The notes under the pieces are model-generated. The model was not told the origin of the DNA, did not search any database, and saw only the letters and a program-made list of their open reading frames with translations. Source: RUG13409 sp045546135 (GTDB lineage Bacteria; Bacillota; Clostridia; Peptostreptococcales; Anaerovoracaceae). From it: a stretch of 64,000 nt of DNA. The DNA lies in NCBI GenBank assembly GCA_045546135.1, contig JAZQCD010000029.1:47635-111634 (forward strand), read 5' to 3'. Position 1 is the stretch's first letter; each line of letters begins with the position of its first letter. This document shows, piece after piece, positions 51,008 to 59,768 of the stretch. The position numbers and the translations under genes are program-made.

Positions 51008-51640
51008 ATGATCAACGAAGAGATAAAAGACGTTATCGCTAACGGAAAACTCAACATGGTGACCGAAGTCGTTTCCGAAGCCCTTGAAAAGGGTGTAAAG
51101 AGCGATGATATTTTGGATTCCATGATCACCGCTATGGATGAAGTGGGTGAAAAATTCCAAAACAATGATATTTACGTTCCTGAAATGCTCACAGCTGCAA
51201 AGACAATGGAAAAGGGTGTGACCATCCTTAAACCAAAGTTTATTTCCAAAACAGATCTTAAGTCGGGAAAGGTCATCATAGGTTCAGTATCAGGAGACCT
51301 TCACGACATAGGTAAGAATCTGGTATCTATAATGATGCAGGCTTCAGGCCTTGAGGTCATTGACCTTGGCATCGATGTCCCTGCGGAAGAATTCGTAAAA
51401 GCTCTCAAAGATAATCCCGATTGCAAAATAGTAGCTCTTTCTGCGCTCCTTACATATACTCTCGAATCCATGAGAGAGATCGTACAGGTGATAAGAAAGA
51501 CAAAAAGAGGCAAAGAAGTCACCATCATGGTCGGCGGAGCCCCTGTCACAAGGTCTTTTGCAAAGGAAATAGGAGCTGATATCTATACGGAGGATGCCGT
51601 AGGAGCTGCAAAGGCAGCAAAGGAGATACTGTTTTCATAA
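51008..51640 (+). CDS. Corrinoid (methyltransferase cognate) protein
   Basis: 210 residues from ATG 51008; a TTG at 50981 is in frame but neither start has a clear Shine-Dalgarno. N-terminal four-helix cap (about 1-85) and Rossmann B12-binding domain with GDLHDIGKNL (D-x-H-x2-G, the His being the lower cobalt ligand), SALLT and VGGAPVT. Such proteins shuttle methyl groups between a substrate methyltransferase and THF or CoM. Followed by fhs. A UroD-family methyltransferase at the right edge is a candidate partner. Confidence 0.9.
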   Translation: MINEEIKDVIANGKLNMVTEVVSEALEKGVKSDDILDSMITAMDEVGEKFQNNDIYVPEMLTAAKTMEKGVTILKPKFISKTDLKSGKVIIGSVSGDLHDIGKNLVSIMMQASGLEVIDLGIDVPAEEFVKALKDNPDCKIVALSALLTYTLESMREIVQVIRKTKRGKEVTIMVGGAPVTRSFAKEIGADIYTEDAVGAAKAAKEILFS

Positions 51641-51713
51641 ATCAGTTTATTATAGTCATCAGACTTGTAATAAATATATAAGCTGCACCATTTACTAGAA
51701 AGGAGCAATTGAT

Positions 51714-53480
51714 ATGCTAGACCCAACTCAACACAAAGACTGGGAGATCGCGGAAGACGCGATGAAGAATCTTCCTCCTCTTGAATATTTCAAGGAGAAG
51801 ATGGGACTTCTTGATGACGAGATCATTCCTTACGGAAAGACACCGAAGCTTGATTTCCTCAAGATCATGGAAAGACTTAAGGACAAGCCGGACGGAAAGT
51901 TCATCGAGGTAACAGCCATTACACCTACACCTCTTGGTGAAGGAAAATCAACTACAAGCCTTGGACTTATAGAAGGTCTTGGCTACATAGGAAAGAATGC
52001 AGGCGGATGCCTTCGTCAGCCATCAGGCGGCCCGACAATGAACGTCAAGGGCACAGCAGCAGGCGGCGGAAACGCACTTCTCGTTCCTATGACAGAGTTC
52101 TCCTTAGGACTTACCGGAGACATCAACGACATCATGAACGCTCATAACTTGGGTATGGTTGCTCTGAACGCAAGAATGCAGCACGAGCGCAACTATGATG
52201 ACGCAAGACTTGCTCAGATCGGTCTTAAGAGACTCGACATCGATCCTGAGAGGATCGAATGGAACTTCGTAATGGACTTCTGCTGCCAGGCTCTCCGTAA
52301 GATGGAGATAGGTCTTGGTGAGGGAGACAAGGAAGGATACCGCATGATGACAAGAACCAACATCGCAGTATCTTCAGAGCTCATGGCAATCCTTGCTGTT
52401 GCAAAGGATCTTCCGGACCTCCGCGAGCGTATCGGAAACATCGTTCTTGCATACGACAAGAAGGGCAACCCTGTAACAACAGAAGATCTCGAAGTAGCAG
52501 GCGCAATGACAGCATGGATGAGAAATACTATCAACCCGACACTCTGCTACACAGTAGAGCATCAGCCATGCCTCGTACACGCCGGCCCATTTGCAAACAT
52601 TGCTATAGGACAGTCCTCCATCATCGGAGACAGACTTGCTCTTAAGCTCTTCGATTATCATGTAACAGAATCAGGATTCGCTGCAGATATCGGATTTGAA
52701 AAGTTCTGGAACGTAAAGTGCAGACTTTCCGGCCTTAAGCCACACTGCTCCGTAGTAGTTGCTACAGTTCGTGCTCTTAAGATGCACGGCGGCGGACCGG
52801 CAGTAGTTCCGGGAAGACCACTTCCAAAGGAATACACAGAAGAGAACCTCGAGCTCCTCGAAAAGGGATGCGAGAACCTCTTCCACCATGTAAACAATGT
52901 AAAGAAGTCCGGTATCATTCCGGTAGTCTGCATCAACAAGTTCTATACAGATACCGATGCAGAAGTTGCTCTCATCAAGAGACTTTGCCAGGAGCGGGGC
53001 GTACGTTGCGCACTTTCTGAGCACTGGCAGTATGGCGGCAAGGGCGCTGTAGAACTTGCAGAGATGGTAGTCGATGCATGCGAAGAAGCAGAAGGCTCCC
53101 AGATCAAGTATCTCTATGACCTTGATATGCCTCTCAGACAGAGAGTCGAAAAGATCGCAACAGAAGTTTACGGCGCAGACGGCGTAGAATGGGCTCCTCT
53201 TGCAATCGAAAAGGCAGAGAGATTCGAGAACGATCCTAAGTACAAGGATTACCAGACAATGATGGTAAAGACACACCTCTCACTTTCTGACGATCCTACA
53301 CTCAAGGGAGTTCCAAAGGGATGGAAGCTCAAGGTAAGAGATATCCTTGAGTACGGCGGAGCTAAGTTCCTCTGCCCGATGGCAGGAACCATCGCTATGA
53401 TGCCCGGTACAGGTTCCAACCCTGCATACAGAAGGATAGACGTTGACACCAAGACAGGTGAAGTAAGCGGACTGTTCTAA
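51714..53480 (+). CDS. fhs: Formate--tetrahydrofolate ligase
   Basis: 588 residues, somewhat longer than the usual 555-560. GAAAGGAG before ATG. P-loop TPTPLGEGKSTTS (about 70-82), folate-site region GGNALLVPM, and GTIAMMPGTGSNPAY near the C-terminus. It makes 10-formyl-THF from formate and ATP, the entry of the Wood-Ljungdahl methyl branch. Its codon use is strongly biased to ATC/CTC/GGC, suggesting high expression. Confidence 0.97.
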   Translation: MLDPTQHKDWEIAEDAMKNLPPLEYFKEKMGLLDDEIIPYGKTPKLDFLKIMERLKDKPDGKFIEVTAITPTPLGEGKSTTSLGLIEGLGYIGKNAGGCLRQPSGGPTMNVKGTAAGGGNALLVPMTEFSLGLTGDINDIMNAHNLGMVALNARMQHERNYDDARLAQIGLKRLDIDPERIEWNFVMDFCCQALRKMEIGLGEGDKEGYRMMTRTNIAVSSELMAILAVAKDLPDLRERIGNIVLAYDKKGNPVTTEDLEVAGAMTAWMRNTINPTLCYTVEHQPCLVHAGPFANIAIGQSSIIGDRLALKLFDYHVTESGFAADIGFEKFWNVKCRLSGLKPHCSVVVATVRALKMHGGGPAVVPGRPLPKEYTEENLELLEKGCENLFHHVNNVKKSGIIPVVCINKFYTDTDAEVALIKRLCQERGVRCALSEHWQYGGKGAVELAEMVVDACEEAEGSQIKYLYDLDMPLRQRVEKIATEVYGADGVEWAPLAIEKAERFENDPKYKDYQTMMVKTHLSLSDDPTLKGVPKGWKLKVRDILEYGGAKFLCPMAGTIAMMPGTGSNPAYRRIDVDTKTGEVSGLF

Positions 53481-53496
53481 TACATCGTGTATTTTT

Positions 53497-53525
53497 GCGG
53501 CGGATGCTCTTTGTGTCCGCCGCAT
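53497..53525 (+). terminator. GC-rich hairpin after fhs
   Basis: Nine-bp stem TGCGGCGGA / TCCGCCGCA, 16 nt after the fhs stop, but followed by ATATCTT and not a T run. Partial terminator or 3' stabiliser, ahead of fchA. Confidence 0.4.
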
Positions 53526-53544
53526 ATCTTAAGGAGAAATGATC

Positions 53545-54171
53545 ATGTCAATGAATGATATGTCCCTTCGCGACTTTTCCCAGGCCTTAGCTGACAAGGT
53601 ATCAGTTCCGGGTGGCGGAGGAGCCAGCGCAGCAGTTGCAGCTCTAGGAGCTGCTCTTAACTCTATGGTCGGAAATTTCACAGTAGGAAAGAAAAAATAT
53701 GCCGACGTAGAAGAAGAGATCGTCAGATTGATGAAAGAAACAGACGATCTTAGAAACAAGTTGCTTGAATGCATCGATAAAGACGCAGAAGGTTTTGAAC
53801 CTCTTTCAAGAGCATACGGTATCCCAAAGGATGAACCGGGAAGAGACGAGACTCTTGAAAAATGCTTAAAGGATGCTGCAGCAGTTCCAATGGAGATAAC
53901 TGAGCTTGCATGCAAGGTCATAGATCTTGCCGATGAATTCGCTTTAAAGGGAAGCAGTCTTATGACTTCAGATGCAGGCTGCGCATCGGTCTTTGCCTGG
54001 GCAGCAGTCCAGGGCGCAGCTCTCAATGTCAAGGTCAACACAAAGCTTATGACAGACAGAGAATATGCAAAAGCAATGGATGCGAGAGTCGATGAACTTT
54101 TAAAGACCTATGAAAAGAGAGCTGAAAAGGTATACAGCTACGTTTTCGGCAAGCTTGTCAGAAATGATTAA
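53545..54171 (+). CDS. fchA: Cyclodeaminase/methenyl-THF cyclohydrolase family protein
   Basis: 208 residues from ATG 53545, 8 nt after AAGGAG; an ATG at 53539 is too close. Family motifs SVPGGGGASAAVAALGAAL (about 21-39, 19 residues) and the helical bundle to the end. It converts 5,10-methenyl- and formimino-THF derivatives. In this position it supplies the cyclohydrolase step after Fhs. It overlaps the next gene by 8 nt. Confidence 0.9.
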   Translation: MSMNDMSLRDFSQALADKVSVPGGGGASAAVAALGAALNSMVGNFTVGKKKYADVEEEIVRLMKETDDLRNKLLECIDKDAEGFEPLSRAYGIPKDEPGRDETLEKCLKDAAAVPMEITELACKVIDLADEFALKGSSLMTSDAGCASVFAWAAVQGAALNVKVNTKLMTDREYAKAMDARVDELLKTYEKRAEKVYSYVFGKLVRND

Positions 54172-54715
54172 GATAGAAAAAGATAAGCAAAGAGAGATAT
54201 GTTTTACTAAAAGAAGAGCTCTTTCCGATGAGGAGAGAAGGTCTTTCAGTGAGGAAATATGCAAAAGAGTAGCTGATCTTCCTGAATTTAAAAATGCAAA
54301 AACTATCTTTAGCTATTTAGCTACATATGATGAAGCAGATCCTTCCCATCTTCCGTCCGATGGGAAGGTGTTCTGCTACCCTGTATCTTACAAGGGAGGG
54401 ATAATGGAAGCCAGGATCCCTGCAAAAGAAAATGGCTTTAAAGAAGGTGCATTCGGTATATTAAGTCCTGATGTAAATACCTCCGTCTTAGTCGATCCAA
54501 AGGATATAGATCTCATAATCGTACCCTGTGTAGGTTTTGATGAAAAAAGGCGCAGACTTGGCCACGGAGGCGGTTATTATGACCGTTTTATGCCGAAATG
54601 TACAAATTCTTCCTTTATTTGTATTGCATTTGAGGCTCAAAAGCTCGATAATGTAGTGACTGGTCCTTACGACCTGGATATGCCCATGGTCGTAACTGAA
54701 GATCATATTTATTAG
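54164..54715 (+). CDS. 5-formyltetrahydrofolate cyclo-ligase
   Basis: 183 residues from ATG 54164, overlapping the fchA stop; the earlier in-frame start at 54110 is inside fchA. KDKQREICFTKRRALS basic N-terminus, IVPCVGFDEKRRRLGHGGGYYDRF (read as VGFD, RRLGHGGGYYDRF) is the signature ATP/folate loop. It returns the inhibitory storage form 5-formyl-THF to 5,10-methenyl-THF using ATP. Confidence 0.93.
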   Translation: MIKIEKDKQREICFTKRRALSDEERRSFSEEICKRVADLPEFKNAKTIFSYLATYDEADPSHLPSDGKVFCYPVSYKGGIMEARIPAKENGFKEGAFGILSPDVNTSVLVDPKDIDLIIVPCVGFDEKRRRLGHGGGYYDRFMPKCTNSSFICIAFEAQKLDNVVTGPYDLDMPMVVTEDHIY

Positions 54716-54725
54716 TTATATCAAA

Positions 54726-54819
54726 GGTCAGAGTAGGGGTCACGCGTGAAGTGTCGAAGGATGGGAGTTTGCCTTCGGACGAAGGATGTTATCCGCGATG
54801 TGATTCCGATTCCGCTGCC
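54726..54819 (+). promoter_or_regulatory. Tetrahydrofolate (THF) riboswitch
   Basis: Conserved THF-I features in order: GAGTAG, GCGTGAAGTG, GATGGGA, GGACGAAGG, ATCCGCG and TTCCGCT, with P1 pairing GG(t)CAG / CTGCC. Downstream, TGCCACT ... AGTGGCA (54816-54843) can form only when P1 is open; its loop holds CTTCTTT (54830-54836), complementary to the Shine-Dalgarno AAAGGAG (54857-54863). This implies translational repression of folT by THF. Confidence 0.88.
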
Positions 54820-54873
54820 ACTTTAAGGACTTCTTTTAGTGGCAAGAGAAGCTGCGAAAGGAGTTTTTTATTT

Positions 54874-55398
54874 ATGAAAAAGATCACAACAAAGCAGATC
54901 GCTCTGGTAGCTGTACTTGCTGCCATCTACTTCGTTCTCGGTACCTATCTTCACATCGAGAGCAACAACTTCAATGCATCCATACAGACCCTCCCGGTCC
55001 TTATCGGAGCATTCACTTTAGGTCCTGTGCCGGCTCTTCTCATTGGAGCCATAGGAGAGCTTTTAAAACAGCTCATCATGTATGGTGTAGATCCTACACT
55101 TCCTCTTTGGATCCTTCCTTATGCTCTTGAAGGACTTCTTGCAGGACTCCTTGTAAAGAAGGAATTCGGGAACATCTCAAACAAGAAGCTCATCATCGCT
55201 ATCATCATAAGCGAAGTTTTCCTTACTGCGATCATCACACCTGTCAATACTCTTGCAGCTGTGATCCAGGGCTGGGGAACATGGGCGACCATACTTGCAG
55301 GACTTGGCGTAAGGCTCATAATCATGGCAATAAAGATCGTGATATACTGCCTTATCATACCTCCGCTTTACAAAAGTCTTAAAAAGGTCGTGAAATAG
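54874..55398 (+). CDS. folT: ECF transporter S component FolT (folate)
   Basis: 174 residues from ATG 54874, after AAAGGAG; an ORF start at 54751 falls inside the riboswitch. Six hydrophobic helices; KQIALVAVLAAIYFVLG at the N-terminus and LGPVPALLIGAIGELLKQ, typical of FolT-like S components. The THF riboswitch and downstream folC fix folate as substrate. No EcfT/EcfA genes lie beside it, so it should share a module such as that at 44263-46730. Confidence 0.88.
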   Translation: MKKITTKQIALVAVLAAIYFVLGTYLHIESNNFNASIQTLPVLIGAFTLGPVPALLIGAIGELLKQLIMYGVDPTLPLWILPYALEGLLAGLLVKKEFGNISNKKLIIAIIISEVFLTAIITPVNTLAAVIQGWGTWATILAGLGVRLIIMAIKIVIYCLIIPPLYKSLKKVVK

Positions 55399-55400
55399 AA

Positions 55401-56678
55401 ATGACACCACAAGAAGCAATAGATTATATCGAGAATTATACCTGGAGCACCACGCGCCTTGGTCTTGACAGAACAAGAGAACTTTTAAGTAAACTTGGCG
55501 ATCCTCAGAAAAAACTCAAGTTCATCCACGTAACAGGATCTAACGGAAAAGGATCGACATGCGCAATGCTTGCATCCATATTTGAGCAGGCAGGATACAG
55601 AGTAGGTCTTTACATATCTCCGTACATCGAAGAGTTCTGCGAAAGGATACAGATCAACGGAGAAAATATACCAGGCGTTAAACTTGCCAGGATCACGGAA
55701 CAGGTAAAGGATATTGCAGAGGGCATGGAAGACCATCCAAGCCAGTTCGAACTCGTTACAGCTATAGGCATGATATATTTCCTTGAAGAAGGGGTAGATA
55801 TCGTCATGCTCGAGGTAGGCATGGGAGGAGCATTAGACTCCACCAATGTCATAGATCCTCCTGAAGTTGCCATCATAACAAACATAGGTCTTGAGCACAC
55901 AGAATACTTAGGAGACACTGTCGAAAAGATAGCAAAGACAAAAGCCGGCATAATTAAACCTGGCTGCAACTGCGTATGCTATGACGGTCTTCCTGAAGTT
56001 ACAGAAGTTATAAAAGAAGACTGCAAAGAAAAGGGCGTGCCGCTTACTTGCGTCGACTTTTCAAAACTTGAGTTCATTGAAGAGACTCTCGAGGGCCAGC
56101 GTTTCAAATGGGAAGGAAAAGAACTTCTGACAAAACTCCTTGGACCGCACCAGCTCCACAACACAGCTGTAGTTCTCGAAACTGTTGCTGCTATGAGAGA
56201 AAGAGGATGGAAGATCCCTGAAGAAGCAGTTGTAAAGGGACTTGCTCTTACAAGGTGGCCTGCAAGGTTCGAAGTTCTCGGAAAAGAACCTCTCTTCATC
56301 CTTGACGGAGGCCACAATCCTCAGTGCGCAGAAGCTCTTGCAGAGAGCATCAAGAAGACTTTAGGAGGAAGAAAGGTAGTCTTCCTCATGGGAGTCCTTG
56401 CTGATAAGGATTACAAGCAGATAGTAGATATCATAAGGCCTTATGCACAGGAATTCGTTTGCCTTACTCCTTTCTCAGGAAGGGCTCTTGATAAGATCCA
56501 CTTTGCAGAATATCTTGAAAGCGTGGGTCTTAAAGCATCCGTTGCTGACGATGTTGAAAGCGGCATAAAGCTTTCAGAAGCTCTTGCAGGAAAGAATGGC
56601 TGCGTCATAGGCTTTGGTTCCCTATATATCGCAGGATACATCCGCATGGCGTACAAGAGACTCAAAAGTATTGATTAA
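55401..56678 (+). CDS. folC: Folylpolyglutamate synthase/dihydrofolate synthase
   Basis: 425 residues. Mur-ligase-like: P-loop TGSNGKGSTCAML (about 45-57), LEVGMGGALDSTNV, HPSQFELVTA, and C-terminal ILDGGHNPQC. It adds glutamates to folates, trapping them in the cell after FolT import. It starts 2 nt after folT, so it is translated from the same riboswitch-controlled mRNA. Confidence 0.94.
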   Translation: MTPQEAIDYIENYTWSTTRLGLDRTRELLSKLGDPQKKLKFIHVTGSNGKGSTCAMLASIFEQAGYRVGLYISPYIEEFCERIQINGENIPGVKLARITEQVKDIAEGMEDHPSQFELVTAIGMIYFLEEGVDIVMLEVGMGGALDSTNVIDPPEVAIITNIGLEHTEYLGDTVEKIAKTKAGIIKPGCNCVCYDGLPEVTEVIKEDCKEKGVPLTCVDFSKLEFIEETLEGQRFKWEGKELLTKLLGPHQLHNTAVVLETVAAMRERGWKIPEEAVVKGLALTRWPARFEVLGKEPLFILDGGHNPQCAEALAESIKKTLGGRKVVFLMGVLADKDYKQIVDIIRPYAQEFVCLTPFSGRALDKIHFAEYLESVGLKASVADDVESGIKLSEALAGKNGCVIGFGSLYIAGYIRMAYKRLKSID

Positions 56679-56696
56679 GACTGCAGTTTAGTTATT

Positions 56697-56726
56697 GCGG
56701 CAGGACAATTACAGTCCTGCCGCTTT
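56697..56726 (+). terminator. Terminator after folC
   Basis: Ten-bp stem GCGGCAGGAC / GTCCTGCCGC with AATTACA loop, short TTT tail. Confidence 0.75.
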
Positions 56727-56748
56727 AGTATAGTTCAAGATACAGCTT

Positions 56749-57906
56749 ATGAAAAAAAATATCTTTACATTTTTCTTGATGATCCTTCTTGTTTCTCTCC
56801 TTGCAGGATGCGGGAGCGCATCTTCTGATTGGTCATGCATCGAAATAGCATCGTACATAACAGAAGAGCAGCGGGGAGATCTGGAAGTTTATTCAGCTCT
56901 TCCCGGCTCAAATAGCTACGACCGTATCCTGACAGTAGACTACGGTGTCGATCTAAAGGATATAGAGGACGGAGCGATCCTTGCAGCCGGCGGCACTGAA
57001 GCTTTCGAGATAGCTGCACTTAAGCTTTCAAAAGATGCAAACAAAAATGAAGTGCAGGACAGTCTATTTGAATATATCAGCAGGCGTACTGCAGCCTTTA
57101 CAGGGTATTTTCCGGAGCAGGAGAAGATCCTTATAGATTCCCGCGTTTTTGTAAAAGACCGATATGCGCTGCTCCTTATATGTCCGGATCCTGACAAAGC
57201 TGAGGATCTTTTCAAAAACATGACAAAGATGGAGATGCCTGAAACCATTCCTGATTATCCTAGTATGGATGAAAGGGGCGGTTCGCAAGGCGGCGAAAGC
57301 GATACGGGAGGCTGGGTCTACGACCATGACCTGATCCTTATTGCCTGGTGGAGCGAAGGTGGGGCAGAACTTAAGGAACAGGACAGAGCAATAATCGATG
57401 CGTGCAAAAAGGTCTTTGAAGAATGCAAAAAAGAGGGGCAGACTGTTCCCCAGTTTGAACTTGCCGTTCATGACTGGCTCATAGATCATATGGAATACGA
57501 TCCCGGAGAACTGGACGAATACGACGATATTGAGCCGGATCCCTATCATGACAGTCCTTACGGAGCTCTCATTAGAGGAAAGGGGATCTGCGAGGGTTAT
57601 ACAAAAACTTTCCAGCTCCTTATGGATATGGCAGGAATAGAATGCATCAGCATATACGGAAACAGCGATAACGGTATCGAACTCGGAGAACATGCCTGGA
57701 ATCAGGTCAAACTTGACGGCGAATGGTACGTAGTCGACGTCACATGGGATGACCCTGTTCACAGCGGCACGGGATCGCTCCCTCAGAGCATCCATCACAA
57801 ATATTTCAATGTCACATGGGATGATATAAAGAGGAACCATTTCTGGGATGAGACCGGTGTGCCAAAGGCAGACGGAACAAAATATACTTGGAAAAATATC
57901 AAGTGA
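56749..57906 (+). CDS. Lipoprotein with DUF4358-like and transglutaminase-like domains
   Basis: 385 residues. Signal peptide with lipobox SLLAGCGS. Residues about 30-160 resemble DUF4358 (SRRTAAFTGYFPEQEK pattern); residues about 225-370 are a transglutaminase-like cysteine protease fold with the triad Cys in KGICEGYT, His in GEHAWNQV and Asp in VVDVTWDDP. Active site seems intact. A surface peptidase or crosslinking role is likely, substrate unknown. A TATAGT about 15 nt upstream and no Shine-Dalgarno suggest a short leader. Confidence 0.83.
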   Translation: MKKNIFTFFLMILLVSLLAGCGSASSDWSCIEIASYITEEQRGDLEVYSALPGSNSYDRILTVDYGVDLKDIEDGAILAAGGTEAFEIAALKLSKDANKNEVQDSLFEYISRRTAAFTGYFPEQEKILIDSRVFVKDRYALLLICPDPDKAEDLFKNMTKMEMPETIPDYPSMDERGGSQGGESDTGGWVYDHDLILIAWWSEGGAELKEQDRAIIDACKKVFEECKKEGQTVPQFELAVHDWLIDHMEYDPGELDEYDDIEPDPYHDSPYGALIRGKGICEGYTKTFQLLMDMAGIECISIYGNSDNGIELGEHAWNQVKLDGEWYVVDVTWDDPVHSGTGSLPQSIHHKYFNVTWDDIKRNHFWDETGVPKADGTKYTWKNIK

Positions 57907-57935
57907 TATTGATTTAAGAAGACATTTAAACTCAT

Positions 57936-57964
57936 AGGGGGGATTTTATTTCCCTCTTTTTTTA
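57936..57964 (+). terminator. Weak terminator after the transglutaminase-like gene
   Basis: GGGGGGA ... TTTCCC imperfect stem followed by a seven-T tract. Confidence 0.45.
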
Positions 57965-57965
57965 G

Positions 57966-57971
57966 TATAAT
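57966..57971 (+). promoter_or_regulatory. -10 box of rluA-type gene, near-leaderless
   Basis: TATAAT ends 9 nt before the ATG at 57981; predicted +1 about 57978, no Shine-Dalgarno. No clear -35, since the region above is the T tract of the preceding terminator. Confidence 0.5.
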
Positions 57972-57980
57972 CATAATGCT

Positions 57981-58919
57981 ATGGCTACCAAGAATATTAC
58001 ATATACAGTTACAAAAGAAGATGAAGGAAGGCTCGTAAAGGAGATATTAAGAAGCCGTATGGACTTTTCGGGAAAGCTTCTTTCAAGAGTCAAATTCCAC
58101 GGAGACATACTACTTAACGGAAAGCATGTGACAGTTCGCCAAAGAGTCATAGAAGGCGATGTCATAAGCGCTGAATATCCGGAAGAAGAGAGTTTTTTCC
58201 CTGCGCAAAACATTCCCTTAGACATCGTCTATGAGGATGATGATCTGCTCCTTGTAAACAAGCAGCCCGGGCTTATAGTACATCCTACATATAACTTCCC
58301 GGATCACACCCTTGCCAATGCCATAACCTACTACATGGAGCAAAAGGGAGAAGTATACAAGCTCAGGTTCGTAAACAGGCTCGATATGTTCACTTCAGGC
58401 ATAGTCATAGTCGCAAAAAATCCTCATGCCCAGGATGTCATATCAAGGCAGATGCAGGAGAATACGACGGTAAAAAACTATATAGCCATAGTTCACGGCA
58501 TCATGGAAGGCAGCGGAACTGTAGACGAGCCCATAGATAAAGATCCAAATCATAAAGCAAGAAGGTATGTTACTCCTGATGGCTATCCTTCTGTCACTCA
58601 CTGGGAAGTGATTAAGACCTGGGAAGGAAAGAAATACGGAAGCATCGAAGGGTTTTCACTTTTAAAATTAAAGCTCGATACGGGAAGGACACATCAGATA
58701 AGGGTGCACCTTACTCACCTTGGGCACCCAATAGTTGGAGACGAACTTTACGGACAGCTCTTTGGCTACGACATACCTCCGTCGTGGATGCCAAGGCAGG
58801 CTCTTCACGCAGCCCATCTTGAACTTGACCATCCTGTAACGGGAAAACATATATCAGTCGATGCGCCTCTTCCTTTGGATATGGTAAAGTGCCTTGAATA
58901 TATAGAAAATGAGCTCTAA
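57981..58919 (+). CDS. RluA-family pseudouridine synthase
   Basis: 312 residues. N-terminal S4-like domain (about 14-80), then the catalytic core with NRLDMFTSG (Asp 135 as nucleophile; most relatives have HRLD), KNYIAIVHG and TGRTHQIRVHL. It modifies uridines in 23S rRNA or tRNA; the position cannot be given. The mRNA may be nearly leaderless. The maf gene follows after 2 nt. Confidence 0.92.
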   Translation: MATKNITYTVTKEDEGRLVKEILRSRMDFSGKLLSRVKFHGDILLNGKHVTVRQRVIEGDVISAEYPEEESFFPAQNIPLDIVYEDDDLLLVNKQPGLIVHPTYNFPDHTLANAITYYMEQKGEVYKLRFVNRLDMFTSGIVIVAKNPHAQDVISRQMQENTTVKNYIAIVHGIMEGSGTVDEPIDKDPNHKARRYVTPDGYPSVTHWEVIKTWEGKKYGSIEGFSLLKLKLDTGRTHQIRVHLTHLGHPIVGDELYGQLFGYDIPPSWMPRQALHAAHLELDHPVTGKHISVDAPLPLDMVKCLEYIENEL

Positions 58920-58921
58920 GG

Positions 58922-59593
58922 ATGGAGCGGAAGACATATACCATGAATAAATATATAAAATACAACAGAGTAGTGCTGGCAAGCGGATCGCCCAGAAGAA
59001 AGGAACTTCTCAAGCAGATCTTTGATGATTTTGAAGTTGTCACTGCTGACATAGACGAAAGGATCATAGAAGAAGGTATAGAAAAAGAGCTATATGGACT
59101 TCCTATGTACGATGTGGCAGCTCAAATGGTAATGCAGCTTTCAAAAGCTAAAGCTTTGGCTGTTTTTGAAAGCCTTGGATGCCCCGGCGATACTCTTGTC
59201 ATAGGAGCAGATACAGCAGTTGCAGTATCTGACGAGATCATGGGAAAACCAAAAGATAGAGATGATGCAGTAAGGATGCTCAGAAAGCTTTCAATGGAAA
59301 AGCAATATGTCCTAACAGGTGTTACGCTCATAAAAAACAGGGAACTAAGATCATTTGTTGAGATATCCCTTGTCTACTTCAATAAGCTTGATGAAGAGCA
59401 GGAAAGAAAGATACAAAACTATTGCGATACTCCTGAACCCTATGACAAGGCAGGCGCTTACGGCATACAGCTTGTAAATGACGAGATAGTAGACCATATC
59501 GAAGGAGATTTTGACAATATAGTAGGTCTTCCTGTAAAGAGACTTAAAGCAGAGCTCAGTGACATGACTGTCTCAAAGGACCGCCCTTTATAG
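58922..59593 (+). CDS. maf: Maf-family nucleotide pyrophosphatase
   Basis: 223 residues (an ATG at 58943 is an alternative start, MNKYIKYNRVV). SGSPRRKELL (about 20-29) and VIGADTAVAV, GKPKDRDDA, and GAYGIQ with the catalytic Asp/Glu are all present. It hydrolyses dTTP/UTP and modified nucleotides to limit their incorporation. It is coupled to the pseudouridine synthase gene. The terminator stem overlaps its stop codon. Confidence 0.93.
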   Translation: MERKTYTMNKYIKYNRVVLASGSPRRKELLKQIFDDFEVVTADIDERIIEEGIEKELYGLPMYDVAAQMVMQLSKAKALAVFESLGCPGDTLVIGADTAVAVSDEIMGKPKDRDDAVRMLRKLSMEKQYVLTGVTLIKNRELRSFVEISLVYFNKLDEEQERKIQNYCDTPEPYDKAGAYGIQLVNDEIVDHIEGDFDNIVGLPVKRLKAELSDMTVSKDRPL

Positions 59594-59603
59594 GGCGCTT
59601 TTT
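59582..59603 (+). terminator. Terminator overlapping the maf stop codon
   Basis: CGCCCT TTAT AGGGCG followed by C and five T; the stem contains the stop at 59591-59593. Confidence 0.85.
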
Positions 59604-59698
59604 GTTAGCAGGTTTTATTGTCGTAAATAGTTCAAAATGCCAAATAAATTTATATAAAGTATACAAAGATTATTATGGAGAATAAGGTCCTCCGTTGA

Positions 59699-59704
59699 TA
59701 TAAT
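59699..59704 (+). promoter_or_regulatory. -10 box of the metV-rnfC operon
   Basis: TATAAT, with no convincing -35; leader of about 58 nt to the GTG start. The stretch 59604-59768 holds no other recognisable feature. Confidence 0.4.
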
Positions 59705-59768
59705 TAATACAGATAAGCATCGGGCAAAGTGACCGGCGCTGATCGAATTCGCAGAAAGGAGAATTATA

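Noticed and set aside
52671..53276. Minus-strand ORF of 201 codons
   Set aside because: Antisense shadow of fhs; the strong codon bias of fhs keeps the opposite frame open.
57064..57840. Minus-strand ORF of 258 codons
   Set aside because: Antisense to the transglutaminase-like lipoprotein, whose catalytic motifs, lipobox and strand context are clear.
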